From Actinomadura meyerae (lineage in GTDB: Bacteria > Actinomycetota > Actinomycetes > Streptosporangiales > Streptosporangiaceae): a DNA stretch of 64,000 nt. Location: positions 23,762 through 87,761 of the forward strand of contig NZ_FZOR01000037.1 of assembly GCF_900188445.1 (NCBI RefSeq), in the 5' to 3' direction. Made by a program: the position numbers and the translations under genes. Below are positions 34,968 through 42,162 of the stretch, piece by piece. The notes under the pieces were generated by a model. The model made no database searches and was not told where the DNA came from. It saw nothing but the letters and a program-made list of their open reading frames with translations. Every line of letters starts with the position of its first letter. Position 1 is the first letter of the stretch.

Positions 34968-36392
34968 ATGAGCTCATCCCTGGTACCCGGCGCCCGCTTC
35001 GGCGGCGGCTCCGTCGGCGGGGGCGTCCGCCTGGAGGTGGTCGACCCCCGCGACGGCGAGCCGTTCGGCGCGATCACGGCGGCCGACGCGTCCGACGCAC
35101 GCGCGGCCGTGGACGCCGCGGCGGCGGCCCAACCGGGCTGGGCGGCGACACCCCCTGCCGAGCGGGCGCGCGCGCTGAGGACCGCCGCGGACGCGCTCCG
35201 CGCCCCCGATACCGCCGCCGAACTGGCGCTGCTGGTCACCCGGGAGAGCGGGAAGCGGCTGGCCGAGGCCCAGGCCGAGGTGGGGTTCTCCGCCGCGTTC
35301 CTGGACTGGTTCGCCGACGCCGCCGTGGCCCCGCAGGGGGAGCTGCGGCAGACCGCCGCGCGGCGGTTCGCCATCGAGCCCCGGCCGCTGGGCGTGGTGG
35401 CGGCGGTGACCCCGTGGAACTTCCCGCTGTCGATCCCCGCCCGCAAGGTCGGCGCCGCGCTCGCGGCCGGATGCGCGACCGTCCTCAAGCCGTCGGAGCT
35501 GACGCCGCTGTCCGGCCTGCGGTTCGCCGAGATCCTCGAAACCTTGCTGCCCGCCGGGGCGCTGACCACCGTCGCGGGGGACGGGACGGAGGTGACCAAC
35601 GCGCTGCTGGACGACCCGCGGGTGGCCGCCGTCAGCTTCACCGGCTCCACCCGGGTCGGCAAGCTGGTCGCGGGGCGCGCCGCCGCGACGCTCACCAAGC
35701 CGCTGCTGGAACTCGGCGGCAGGGCGCCGTTCATCGTGCGCGCCGACGCCGACCTGGACGCCGCCGTGGAGGCCCTCCTGGTGGCGAAGTACCGCAACAA
35801 CGGCGCGTCCTGCATCGCCGCCAACAACGTCTTCGTCCACGAGAGCCGCTACGAGGCGTTCCTCGCCGCGTTCACCGAGCGGTCCCTCGCGCTGCGCCTC
35901 GGCGACCCCCGCGAGGACGGGACCGACCTCGGCCCGGTGATCGACGCCTCGCACGTGGAGCGCCTGAACGGGCTGGTGGCGAAGGCGCGCGCCGCCGGAG
36001 CCGACGTCCGGCAGGGCGGCGACGTCCCCAAGGCCGGCCACTTCGTCGCCCCCGCCGTCGTCGCCGATCCGGGCGACCTGCCCGTCTGGACGGACGAGAT
36101 CTTCGGCCCGGTCGTCGGCGTCCGCCCCTACTCCGACGAGGACGCGCTGGTCGCGGAGGTCAACGGCTGGGGCTTCGGGCTCGGCGGGTACGTCTGCGGC
36201 ACCGACGTGGCCGCCGCGGCCGCGCTCGCCGCGCGGCTCCAGATCGGCATCATCGGGATCAACAACGGCGCCCCCAACTCGCCCGAGGTGCCCTTCGGCG
36301 GGTTCGGCCAGAGCGGCTACGGCCGGGAGGGCGGCATCGCGGGCCTCCTGGAGTTCACCGCGCCGCAGACCCTCTCCATCGCCCGCACCTGA
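34968..36392 (+). CDS. Aldehyde dehydrogenase (succinate-semialdehyde type)
   Basis: A 474-residue NAD(P)-dependent aldehyde dehydrogenase. VTPWNFPLSIPARKVGAALA AGCATVLKPSE forms the cofactor site, FTGSTRVGK and LELGGRAPFIV hold the general-base Glu, and NNGASCIAANNVFVH the catalytic Cys. VPFGGFGQSGYGREGG marks the C-terminus. The active-site segment resembles succinate- or other small semialdehyde dehydrogenases. AAGGAGACG precedes ATG 34968; a 62-base gap separates it from the enolase-like gene. Confidence 0.93.
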   Translation: MSSSLVPGARFGGGSVGGGVRLEVVDPRDGEPFGAITAADASDARAAVDAAAAAQPGWAATPPAERARALRTAADALRAPDTAAELALLVTRESGKRLAEAQAEVGFSAAFLDWFADAAVAPQGELRQTAARRFAIEPRPLGVVAAVTPWNFPLSIPARKVGAALAAGCATVLKPSELTPLSGLRFAEILETLLPAGALTTVAGDGTEVTNALLDDPRVAAVSFTGSTRVGKLVAGRAAATLTKPLLELGGRAPFIVRADADLDAAVEALLVAKYRNNGASCIAANNVFVHESRYEAFLAAFTERSLALRLGDPREDGTDLGPVIDASHVERLNGLVAKARAAGADVRQGGDVPKAGHFVAPAVVADPGDLPVWTDEIFGPVVGVRPYSDEDALVAEVNGWGFGLGGYVCGTDVAAAAALAARLQIGIIGINNGAPNSPEVPFGGFGQSGYGREGGIAGLLEFTAPQTLSIART

Positions 36393-36401
36393 CGGCCGCC
36401 C

Positions 36402-37613
36402 TCACGCGTCCGCCGTCTCCGCCAGGGCGTCGTCGGGGTCGTAGCCGTAGATCCAGCCGTTGGCCACCAGGGGGTCGGCGCCGGCGAAGGATTCGTCCCG
36501 GGCCCGCTGCCGCGGCCCGTCCGGCAGGTGGTTCACGTGCGAGCGGGCGTGGCTGACCTCCTGGAGGCGGCTGGTCCGGGGGATCCGCAGCCGCTCGTAC
36601 CGCCGCAGGGCCCGGGGCGGGTCGCCGGGGTCGGCGGCCAGGCAGCGGGCGAGGACGGCGGCGTCCTCGACGGCCTGGGCGGCGCCCTGCGCGAAGAAGG
36701 GGAACATCGGGTGGGCCGCGTCGCCCAGGAGGGTCACGGCGCCCTCGCTCCAGCGCGGCAGCGGCGCCCGGTCGAGGAGGGCCCAGCGCCCGGGGGTCCC
36801 GCCCGCTCGGATGAGCGCGGTGAGCCTCGGGTCCCAGCCGTCGAACTCGTCGAGGAACTCCGCCACGGTCGCCGTCGCCGTCCAGGACTCGACCGCGTCG
36901 TCCCCGGCGGGCGCGAACGCGACGAGGTTCACGTACCGCCCGGCGGAGACGGGGTAGTGCACCAGGTGGTGGCCGGGCCCGATCCACAGGGTCTGGGCGT
37001 TGCGCCGCGCGAAGGCCGGGGCGCGCTCCGCCGGGACGAGCGCGCGGAAGGCGCAGATGCCCGAGTAGGCCGCGGCCCGGGGCTCGGCGACCGTGCTCCG
37101 CACGATCGAGTGGATGCCGTCCGCCCCGATCACGACGTCGGGCTCGACGCTCTCGCCGTCGGCGAAGCGCAGCACCGGCCGCCCGCCGGCCCCGGCGTCC
37201 AGCTCGACGCACCGCTTGCCGAGGCGCACGGCTCCGCCGGGAACGGCCGACAGCAGGACGCCCAGCAGGTCGGCGCGGTGCGCGGTGTAGGTGTGCTCCC
37301 CGTACAGCCGCTCGCAGGCCGAGGCCAGGTCCTCGGCGGACAGCACGGTGCCGTCCCGCCACCGCCGGAACTCCCAGCCGACGTCGAGCCGGACGGCGCG
37401 GGCGGCGAAGCCGTCCAGCACGCCGAGCCGGCGCAGCAGCCGGGCCGCGTTCGGCGCCACGACCAGGCCCGCTCCGACCTCCCTGAGCCGCGACGCCTGC
37501 TCGTAGACGGTGGCGGAGATCCCTTCGCGGCTCAGGAAGGCCGCGGCCGCCAGCCCGCCGATTCCGCCTCCCACGATCGCGACCCGAAGGCCGCCGGCTC
37601 CGTCACCGATCAT
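36402..37613 (-). CDS. FAD-dependent aromatic monooxygenase
   Basis: A 403-residue class-A flavoprotein hydroxylase of the salicylate/6-hydroxynicotinate monooxygenase type. GxGxxG motif VAIVGGGIGGLAAAAFLSRE, then the DG motif VVIGADGIHSIVRSTV and the GD motif VTLLGDAAHPMFPFFAQGAA. There is no signal peptide. It lies tail-to-tail with the aldehyde dehydrogenase, 9 bases apart, so it may belong to the same pathway while being transcribed separately. ATG 37613 follows GGGAG. Confidence 0.9.
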   Translation of the reverse strand: MIGDGAGGLRVAIVGGGIGGLAAAAFLSREGISATVYEQASRLREVGAGLVVAPNAARLLRRLGVLDGFAARAVRLDVGWEFRRWRDGTVLSAEDLASACERLYGEHTYTAHRADLLGVLLSAVPGGAVRLGKRCVELDAGAGGRPVLRFADGESVEPDVVIGADGIHSIVRSTVAEPRAAAYSGICAFRALVPAERAPAFARRNAQTLWIGPGHHLVHYPVSAGRYVNLVAFAPAGDDAVESWTATATVAEFLDEFDGWDPRLTALIRAGGTPGRWALLDRAPLPRWSEGAVTLLGDAAHPMFPFFAQGAAQAVEDAAVLARCLAADPGDPPRALRRYERLRIPRTSRLQEVSHARSHVNHLPDGPRQRARDESFAGADPLVANGWIYGYDPDDALAETADA

Positions 37614-37689
37614 CCGCTCACGCTCCCGCCCTGGACGGCCGGCCCTCCCGCCGCACGCCGCACCGGCGGAAGAGACACCTTGTGGGGTG

Positions 37690-38400
37690 ATGCAGCACCA
37701 TATCGGGGTGAAGCGTTTGCTCGACGAAGCGGCACTGGCGAACTCGTCGGTCGTGGCGAACTGCGCGATGAACCGCGAACGGTCCCTCGGCGGCTCCAAC
37801 GGCTACGGCCGGGAACTCGGCATCGACGTGCTGGCCGAGCTGGACGGCCGGACCGGTGCGACCGGGCCCGTGCGGTGGCTGGACGTGTGCTGCGGGAGCG
37901 GGCGGGCGCCCGCCGAGGCGGCCCGGCTCCTGGCGGGCCGCGGCCTGGCCGACCGGGTCGAGATCGTCGGGCTGGACCTGGTCGACTTCTTCGTGCCGGG
38001 CCCCTTCCCTCCGTTCCTGCGCTTCGTCACCGGCTCGGTGGTCGAATGGGCGCCGGGCGTCCGCTTCGACCTGATCACTTGCGTGCACGGGCTGCACTAC
38101 GTGGGCGACAAGCTCGGCGCCCTGAGCCGCATCGCGTCATGGCTCACCGGCGACGGCCTCTTCGTCGCCAACTTCGACGCCCGCTCGGTGCGTCCCGCGG
38201 ACGGCGCGTCCACCGGCCTCCGGCTCACCGCACAGTTGCGCGCCCAGGGGTTCGCCTACGACTCCGCTCGCCGCCGCGTCTCCCGCCGGGGATGCGGGGA
38301 CGTGCGGTTTCCGTACCGCTACCTCGGAGCCGACGACCACGCCGGGCCCAACTACACCGGCCAGCCCGCCGTCGACTCGTTCTACGAACCGCTCACGTGA
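37690..38400 (+). CDS. SAM-dependent methyltransferase
   Basis: A 236-residue class-I methyltransferase. Motif I is WLDVCCGSGRAPAEAARLL (about residues 58-76), then VEIVGLDLVDFF (acidic ribose-binding residue), FDLITCVHGLHYV and the post-motif LFVANFDARSV. The N-terminal VANCAMNRERSLGGSNGYGR and NYTGQPAVDSFYEPL at the end suggest a family-specific substrate site. Divergent from the monooxygenase. Substrate unknown. Confidence 0.85.
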   Translation: MQHHIGVKRLLDEAALANSSVVANCAMNRERSLGGSNGYGRELGIDVLAELDGRTGATGPVRWLDVCCGSGRAPAEAARLLAGRGLADRVEIVGLDLVDFFVPGPFPPFLRFVTGSVVEWAPGVRFDLITCVHGLHYVGDKLGALSRIASWLTGDGLFVANFDARSVRPADGASTGLRLTAQLRAQGFAYDSARRRVSRRGCGDVRFPYRYLGADDHAGPNYTGQPAVDSFYEPLT

Positions 38401-38433
38401 GGAACGCCGCGGCTCGCTCGCTGCTCTGAGCAG

Positions 38434-38450
38434 ATCTGCCCACGGCAGAT
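38434..38450 (+). promoter_or_regulatory. Inverted repeat upstream of the clpP pair
   Basis: ATCTGCC CAC GGCAGAT is a perfect inverted repeat with 7-base arms, 41 bases before the first clpP start. It overlaps the palindrome GCAGATCTGC (38430-38439). It is the best candidate for the operator of the PopR-like regulator, or an autologous activator site. Confidence 0.5.
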
Positions 38451-38490
38451 GCGGCTGTCACCGGTGCCGGAGGCGGCGCAGAGTGAGGGC

Positions 38491-39120
38491 ATGAGCGAGG
38501 AACAGAAGATCCCGTTGTTCAACGAGCGGGTGCGGAGCGAGCTCTACCGGCAGCGCGTCCTCGTGCTCGACGGTCCGCTCGACGACGACAACGGCACCCT
38601 GCTGGCCACCCAGATGATCGTCCTGGCGCGCGAGGACCCGTCCGCCGACATCGCGCTGTGGATCCACTCCCCCGGCGGGTCGGTGCCGTCGATGCTGGCG
38701 ATCCGCGACGTCATGCGGCTCGTCCCGTGCGACGTGTCCACGACGGTGCTCGGCATCGCCTACAGCGCCGGGCAGTTCCTGCTGTCGTCCGGTACCCGGG
38801 GCAAGCGCCGCGCCATGCCGCACGCCCGCGTGCTGATGCACCAGGGCTCCGCCGGGATCGCCGGCGCCGCCGTCGACATCGAACTTCAGGCGGGCGACCT
38901 GCGGCACACCCGCGACACGGTGCTCGGGCTCATCGCCGAGGACACCGGGCAGCCCCTCGACCGGGTCTTCGAGGACTCGCTGCACGACCGCTGGTACACC
39001 GCGCGGGAGGCGCTCGAGTACGGGTTCGTCGACTCGATCGTCAGCACGTTCGACGAGATCGCGCCGCCGAGCCCGCGTCCCGTCGGGCTGCGCGTCCCCA
39101 CCGAAGGAGCCCCCCGATGA
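38491..39120 (+). CDS. ClpP-family protease subunit, catalytic residues intact
   Basis: A 209-residue Clp protease subunit. Ser92 in GIAYSAGQFLL, His117 in ARVLMHQG and Asp166 in LHDRWYT form the complete triad. ATG 38491 is chosen because GAGTGAGGG lies just upstream; a frame from 38449 would add a poor N-terminus. There is no obvious N-terminal propeptide. It is coupled by a 4-base overlap to a second clpP. In Streptomyces the equivalent clpP3-clpP4 operon is induced when ClpP1P2 activity falls. Confidence 0.92.
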   Translation: MSEEQKIPLFNERVRSELYRQRVLVLDGPLDDDNGTLLATQMIVLAREDPSADIALWIHSPGGSVPSMLAIRDVMRLVPCDVSTTVLGIAYSAGQFLLSSGTRGKRRAMPHARVLMHQGSAGIAGAAVDIELQAGDLRHTRDTVLGLIAEDTGQPLDRVFEDSLHDRWYTAREALEYGFVDSIVSTFDEIAPPSPRPVGLRVPTEGAPR

Positions 39121-39722
39121 GCAGCTACACCATCCCGAACGTCATCGCGCAGCACCCGCGCGGTGAACGGATCATGGACGTCTACTCGCACCTGCTGACC
39201 GAGCGGATCATCTACCTCGGCACCGCCATCGACGCGGGGGTGGCGAACGTCCTCGTCGCGCAGCTCCTGCACCTGGAGGCCGAGAGCCCGGACAGCGACA
39301 TCCAGCTGTACATCAACTGCGAGGGCGGGGACCCGAGCGCGATGCTGGCGGTGTACGACACGCTGCGCTACATCCGCCCGCAGGTCGCGACGACGTGCGT
39401 GGGGCAGGCCGTGGCGGTCGGCGCCGTGCTCCTGGCCGCGGGCGCCCCCGGCAAGCGGGCCGCGCTGCCGCACACGCGCGTCGTGCTGCACCAGCCGATC
39501 GGGCAGAGCCGCGGGGCGATCCCCGACCTGATCCTCCAGGCGGACGAGGTCGTCCGGGTGCGGGCGGACATCGAGCAGATCCTGTCCCGGCACACCGGCC
39601 AGGACACCGCGACGCTGCGCGCCGACACCGACCGCGACCGCGTCTTCACCGCGCAGAGCGCGCTGGACTACGGCCTCATCGACCTGGTGATCGAGGAACG
39701 GCAGCCGCTCCCCCTGGCGTGA
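39117..39722 (+). CDS. ClpP-family subunit lacking the catalytic serine
   Basis: A 201-residue ClpP homologue. His125 (RVVLHQP) and Asp174 (DRDRVFT) are present, but the usual GQAASMGA reads GQAVAVGA, so the nucleophilic Ser is Ala100 (codon GCG at 39414-39416). The rest of the fold, including the handle helix and LLAAGAPGKR, is normal. It is probably a non-catalytic partner of the active subunit in a mixed tetradecamer, comparable to cyanobacterial and chloroplast ClpR (inference). Confidence 0.92.
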   Translation: MSSYTIPNVIAQHPRGERIMDVYSHLLTERIIYLGTAIDAGVANVLVAQLLHLEAESPDSDIQLYINCEGGDPSAMLAVYDTLRYIRPQVATTCVGQAVAVGAVLLAAGAPGKRAALPHTRVVLHQPIGQSRGAIPDLILQADEVVRVRADIEQILSRHTGQDTATLRADTDRDRVFTAQSALDYGLIDLVIEERQPLPLA

Positions 39723-39733
39723 CGCCCCGCACG

Positions 39734-39762
39734 GGCGCGGCGCCTTACGCGGGCGCCGCGCC
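39734..39762. terminator. Hairpin between clpP and the convergent regulator
   Basis: GGCGCGGCGCC pairs perfectly with GGCGCCGCGCC across a 7-base loop. It can end both the clpP operon and the opposing regulator gene. The 16-mer GCGGCGCCTTACGCGG occurs here (39738-39753) and again over the regulator stop codon (39774-39789). Confidence 0.6.
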
Positions 39763-39780
39763 TTCCGCGAGTGCGGCGCC

Positions 39781-40209
39781 TTACGCGGCCAGCGCGTAGG
39801 CCGCCTGGCAGGTCGGGCCGGCCGGGGCCCGCCCGGCCGGCGCGGCCAGCAGGCTGGTCGCGACCGCGAGCGTCAGGTCGCCGAGCGTCAGGTCGAGGGC
39901 GCCGGCGACCGCGGCGATCATCTCGCTCGACGGCTCCTTGACCCCGCGCTCGATCTCGGAGAGGTACTGCGGCGAGACCCCGGCGCGCCGGGCGGTCTCG
40001 GCCAGCGTCTCGCCGCGGTCCAGGCGCAGCTGCCGCAGGTGGCCGCCGAGCACGTCGCGCCACAGCGGCTCCGCCGGCGGGCGGCTCCCGGCCGGCCCGT
40101 CGGGCGTCGCCTGCGGCGTCCCGTGCGGATCGCGCGGACCGTGCGGCGTCCCGTGGGGATCGCGCGGCTTCTCGTCGGCGGGCATGAGCGGTCGGACGGT
40201 CTCGGCCAT
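39781..40209 (-). CDS. PopR-like XRE regulator with C-terminal YALAA
   Basis: A 142-residue regulator with a Cro/CI helix-turn-helix (GHLRQLRLDRGETLAETARR AGVSPQYLSEIERG). A repetitive Pro/His/Gly N-terminal stretch precedes it. The last residues are AAYALAA, identical to the YALAA end of the ssrA tag that ClpXP recognises. In Streptomyces, PopR controls the second clpP operon and is itself degraded by ClpP1P2 through C-terminal alanines. Gene order, HTH type and tail all support that role here. ATG 40209 or GTG 40215 may start it. Confidence 0.88.
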   Translation of the reverse strand: MAETVRPLMPADEKPRDPHGTPHGPRDPHGTPQATPDGPAGSRPPAEPLWRDVLGGHLRQLRLDRGETLAETARRAGVSPQYLSEIERGVKEPSSEMIAAVAGALDLTLGDLTLAVATSLLAAPAGRAPAGPTCQAAYALAA

Positions 40210-40284
40210 GCGCACATCGTAAGTCGGCGGCGGCGCCGGCCCCAGCGGTTCCGCCGACCGCAGAACGGCGGAACCCGTCCGGTC

Positions 40285-41091
40285 TCAGCCGAGGGTGTCC
40301 AGGAAGTCCTTGACGGCGGCGGCGAACCCCTCCGGGTCGGTGGTGTGGACGAAGTGGTCGCCATCGAGTTCGGCGAGGCGGGTGCCGGCGCGCCGGGCGA
40401 CGATCTCCCGTCCTTCCTCGGCCGTGATGACCTGGCTGTCGCGGGCCATGACGAACAGGGCGGGGCAGTCGGTGGCGGTCCAGTCGGCCCAGTGGTCGCC
40501 GCGCGTCGCCTGCTCCGAGACGACGGTGTCCTGCGGATGGAACGGCAGGCGCCATCCACCGCCGTCCGCGGGGCGGAGCTTGTCACCGAGCATGGGCGCC
40601 AGCGGGCCGATGGCGTCCAGGAGTGATTGCCGGTCGGGGGCGGTGTAGGGCATCGGCAGCACGAACGACAGTGTGCTCGGGCCGTCGTCGAGGTCGCAGA
40701 CCGGGCCCTCGACGTTGACGATCGCGGTCACGCGCTCCGGGTGGCGTGCGGCCGTCTGGTAGGCGGTGATGCCGCCACCGGAGTGGCCCAGCGTCACGGC
40801 CCGCTCGATTCCCAGGTGGTCCAGCAGGGCGATCGCGTCGTCCACGTAGTCGTCGCGGGTGTAGGACGCGGCCCGGTCGGAGTCGCCGTGCCCGCGCTGG
40901 TCGGGTGCGATGACCCGCCATTCCGGCGCCAGTGCCCCGGCGAGCGGCTCCCACGTCCGCCCTTCGTAGAGATGGCCGTGCAGGGCCAGCAGCGGACGGC
41001 CGGGCCCGCCGAAGTCCAGATAGGACAGCCGCCGGCCGTCGATGTGCAGTTCGCCGCGCTTTCCGGTGCCGTTCATGCCGGTGCCGTTCAT
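40285..41091 (-). CDS. Alpha/beta hydrolase
   Basis: A 268-residue hydrolase of the haloperoxidase/epoxide-hydrolase-like group. Oxyanion region ALHGHLYEGRTW, IAPDQRGHGDSDR, nucleophile elbow LGHSGGGITAYQ (Ser), late Asp in LFVMARDSQVI and His in LDGDHFVHTTDP. The N-terminus repeats MNGTG twice, giving two possible starts (41091 or 41076). Substrate unknown. Confidence 0.88.
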   Translation of the reverse strand: MNGTGMNGTGKRGELHIDGRRLSYLDFGGPGRPLLALHGHLYEGRTWEPLAGALAPEWRVIAPDQRGHGDSDRAASYTRDDYVDDAIALLDHLGIERAVTLGHSGGGITAYQTAARHPERVTAIVNVEGPVCDLDDGPSTLSFVLPMPYTAPDRQSLLDAIGPLAPMLGDKLRPADGGGWRLPFHPQDTVVSEQATRGDHWADWTATDCPALFVMARDSQVITAEEGREIVARRAGTRLAELDGDHFVHTTDPEGFAAAVKDFLDTLG

Positions 41092-41214
41092 GAGGGTCCT
41101 CCATCAGGTGCTCGCCTCGATGAGGAGCACTCTGTCGGCGCGCGCTGACCATCGGCGCACCGGCCGCTGACCGGCGCTTCACGCGGCTCCGCTCCCGTAG
41201 CGGCGGAGGTCCGC

Positions 41215-42162
41215 TCAGCGTCCGGCCGTCGTGCAGGCGGTGAGGGTGTCGATCAGGGTGGCGCGGAGGAGGGTCACCTTGTAGGCGTTCTGCGGCAGCG
41301 GGGTGCACCGGGCCGTCGCCAGGTCGGCGGCGGCGGTCAGCGTCTCCTCGGTGGCGGGCTTGCCGAGGAGGGCTTCGGCGACTTCGGGGAGGAGGAGCGG
41401 CGTGCGGGCCACTCCGCCGACGGCCACGGACGCGGTGGCGATGGTGTCCCCGTCGAAGGTGAGGCGGGCGGCGGTTTCGACCAGGGGCCATTCCGCCATC
41501 TGGCGGGAGGTGGCGCGGCGGTACGCGGCCCGCTCGTCCGGCATCGGCGGCGGCATGAGGACGGCCTGGAGGATCTCGCCGGGCTCCAGGCGGTGGTCGC
41601 GCGTCGGGTCCGCGCCGTCCCCGTACAGGTCCGCGACGGCCAGCGTCGAGCGGCCGTGGACTTCGGCGGTGGCGCCGTAGGTGAGCAGCGCGACGGCGAG
41701 CGAGGACGGGTGCGGGGCGACGCAGGGGCCCTGGTCGACGACGGCCGAGTAGAGGTGGGCGCCCTCGCGGGCGTGGCAGGTGTCACCGCCGGTCTGGTGG
41801 CACGCGAAGGCCGGATTGCGCAGGTACCAGCAGCGGTTGCGCTGGAGCAGGTTGCCGCCGACGGTCGCGACGTTGCGGATCTGCGGGGTGGCGACGGCCG
41901 CGGCCGTGGCGGCGAGCGCCGGGTAGGCCGCGGTCAGGCGGGTGTCGGTGAGCAGTCCGGAGATGGTGGTGAGGGCGCCGATGCGGGCGGAGCCGTCCGG
42001 ACGCCATTCGACGCCGCCCAGGCCGGGGACGCCGAGCAGGTCGACCGCGGGGCGCGTCGCCCGGGTCATGACGTCGGTGCCGCCGGCGCGCGGCTCGCCG
42101 CCGGTGTCGCGGACGGCCGCGGCAGCGGCCTCGACGGTGGTCACGTGGTCGGTGGCGGTCAC
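41215..42162 (-). CDS. FAD-binding subunit of a molybdenum aldehyde oxidoreductase (PaoB/YagS type)
   Basis: A 315-residue flavin subunit. RAGGTDVMTR and IRNVATVGGNLLQRNRCWYL bind FAD. It has the cysteine-rich insertion Cys-x9-Cys-x6-Cys followed later by QGPCVAPHPSS. In E. coli PaoB this pattern binds an additional [4Fe-4S] cluster not found in ordinary xanthine dehydrogenase subunits. GTG 42162 overlaps the upstream subunit's stop by 4 bases. Confidence 0.88.
   Translation of the reverse strand: MTATDHVTTVEAAAAAVRDTGGEPRAGGTDVMTRATRPAVDLLGVPGLGGVEWRPDGSARIGALTTISGLLTDTRLTAAYPALAATAAAVATPQIRNVATVGGNLLQRNRCWYLRNPAFACHQTGGDTCHAREGAHLYSAVVDQGPCVAPHPSSLAVALLTYGATAEVHGRSTLAVADLYGDGADPTRDHRLEPGEILQAVLMPPPMPDERAAYRRATSRQMAEWPLVETAARLTFDGDTIATASVAVGGVARTPLLLPEVAEALLGKPATEETLTAAADLATARCTPLPQNAYKVTLLRATLIDTLTACTTAGR

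Noticed and set aside
38401..38490. Start of the first clpP at 38449
   Set aside because: The extra residues look non-coding and overlap the operator region; ATG 38491 has a ribosome site and matches ClpP length.
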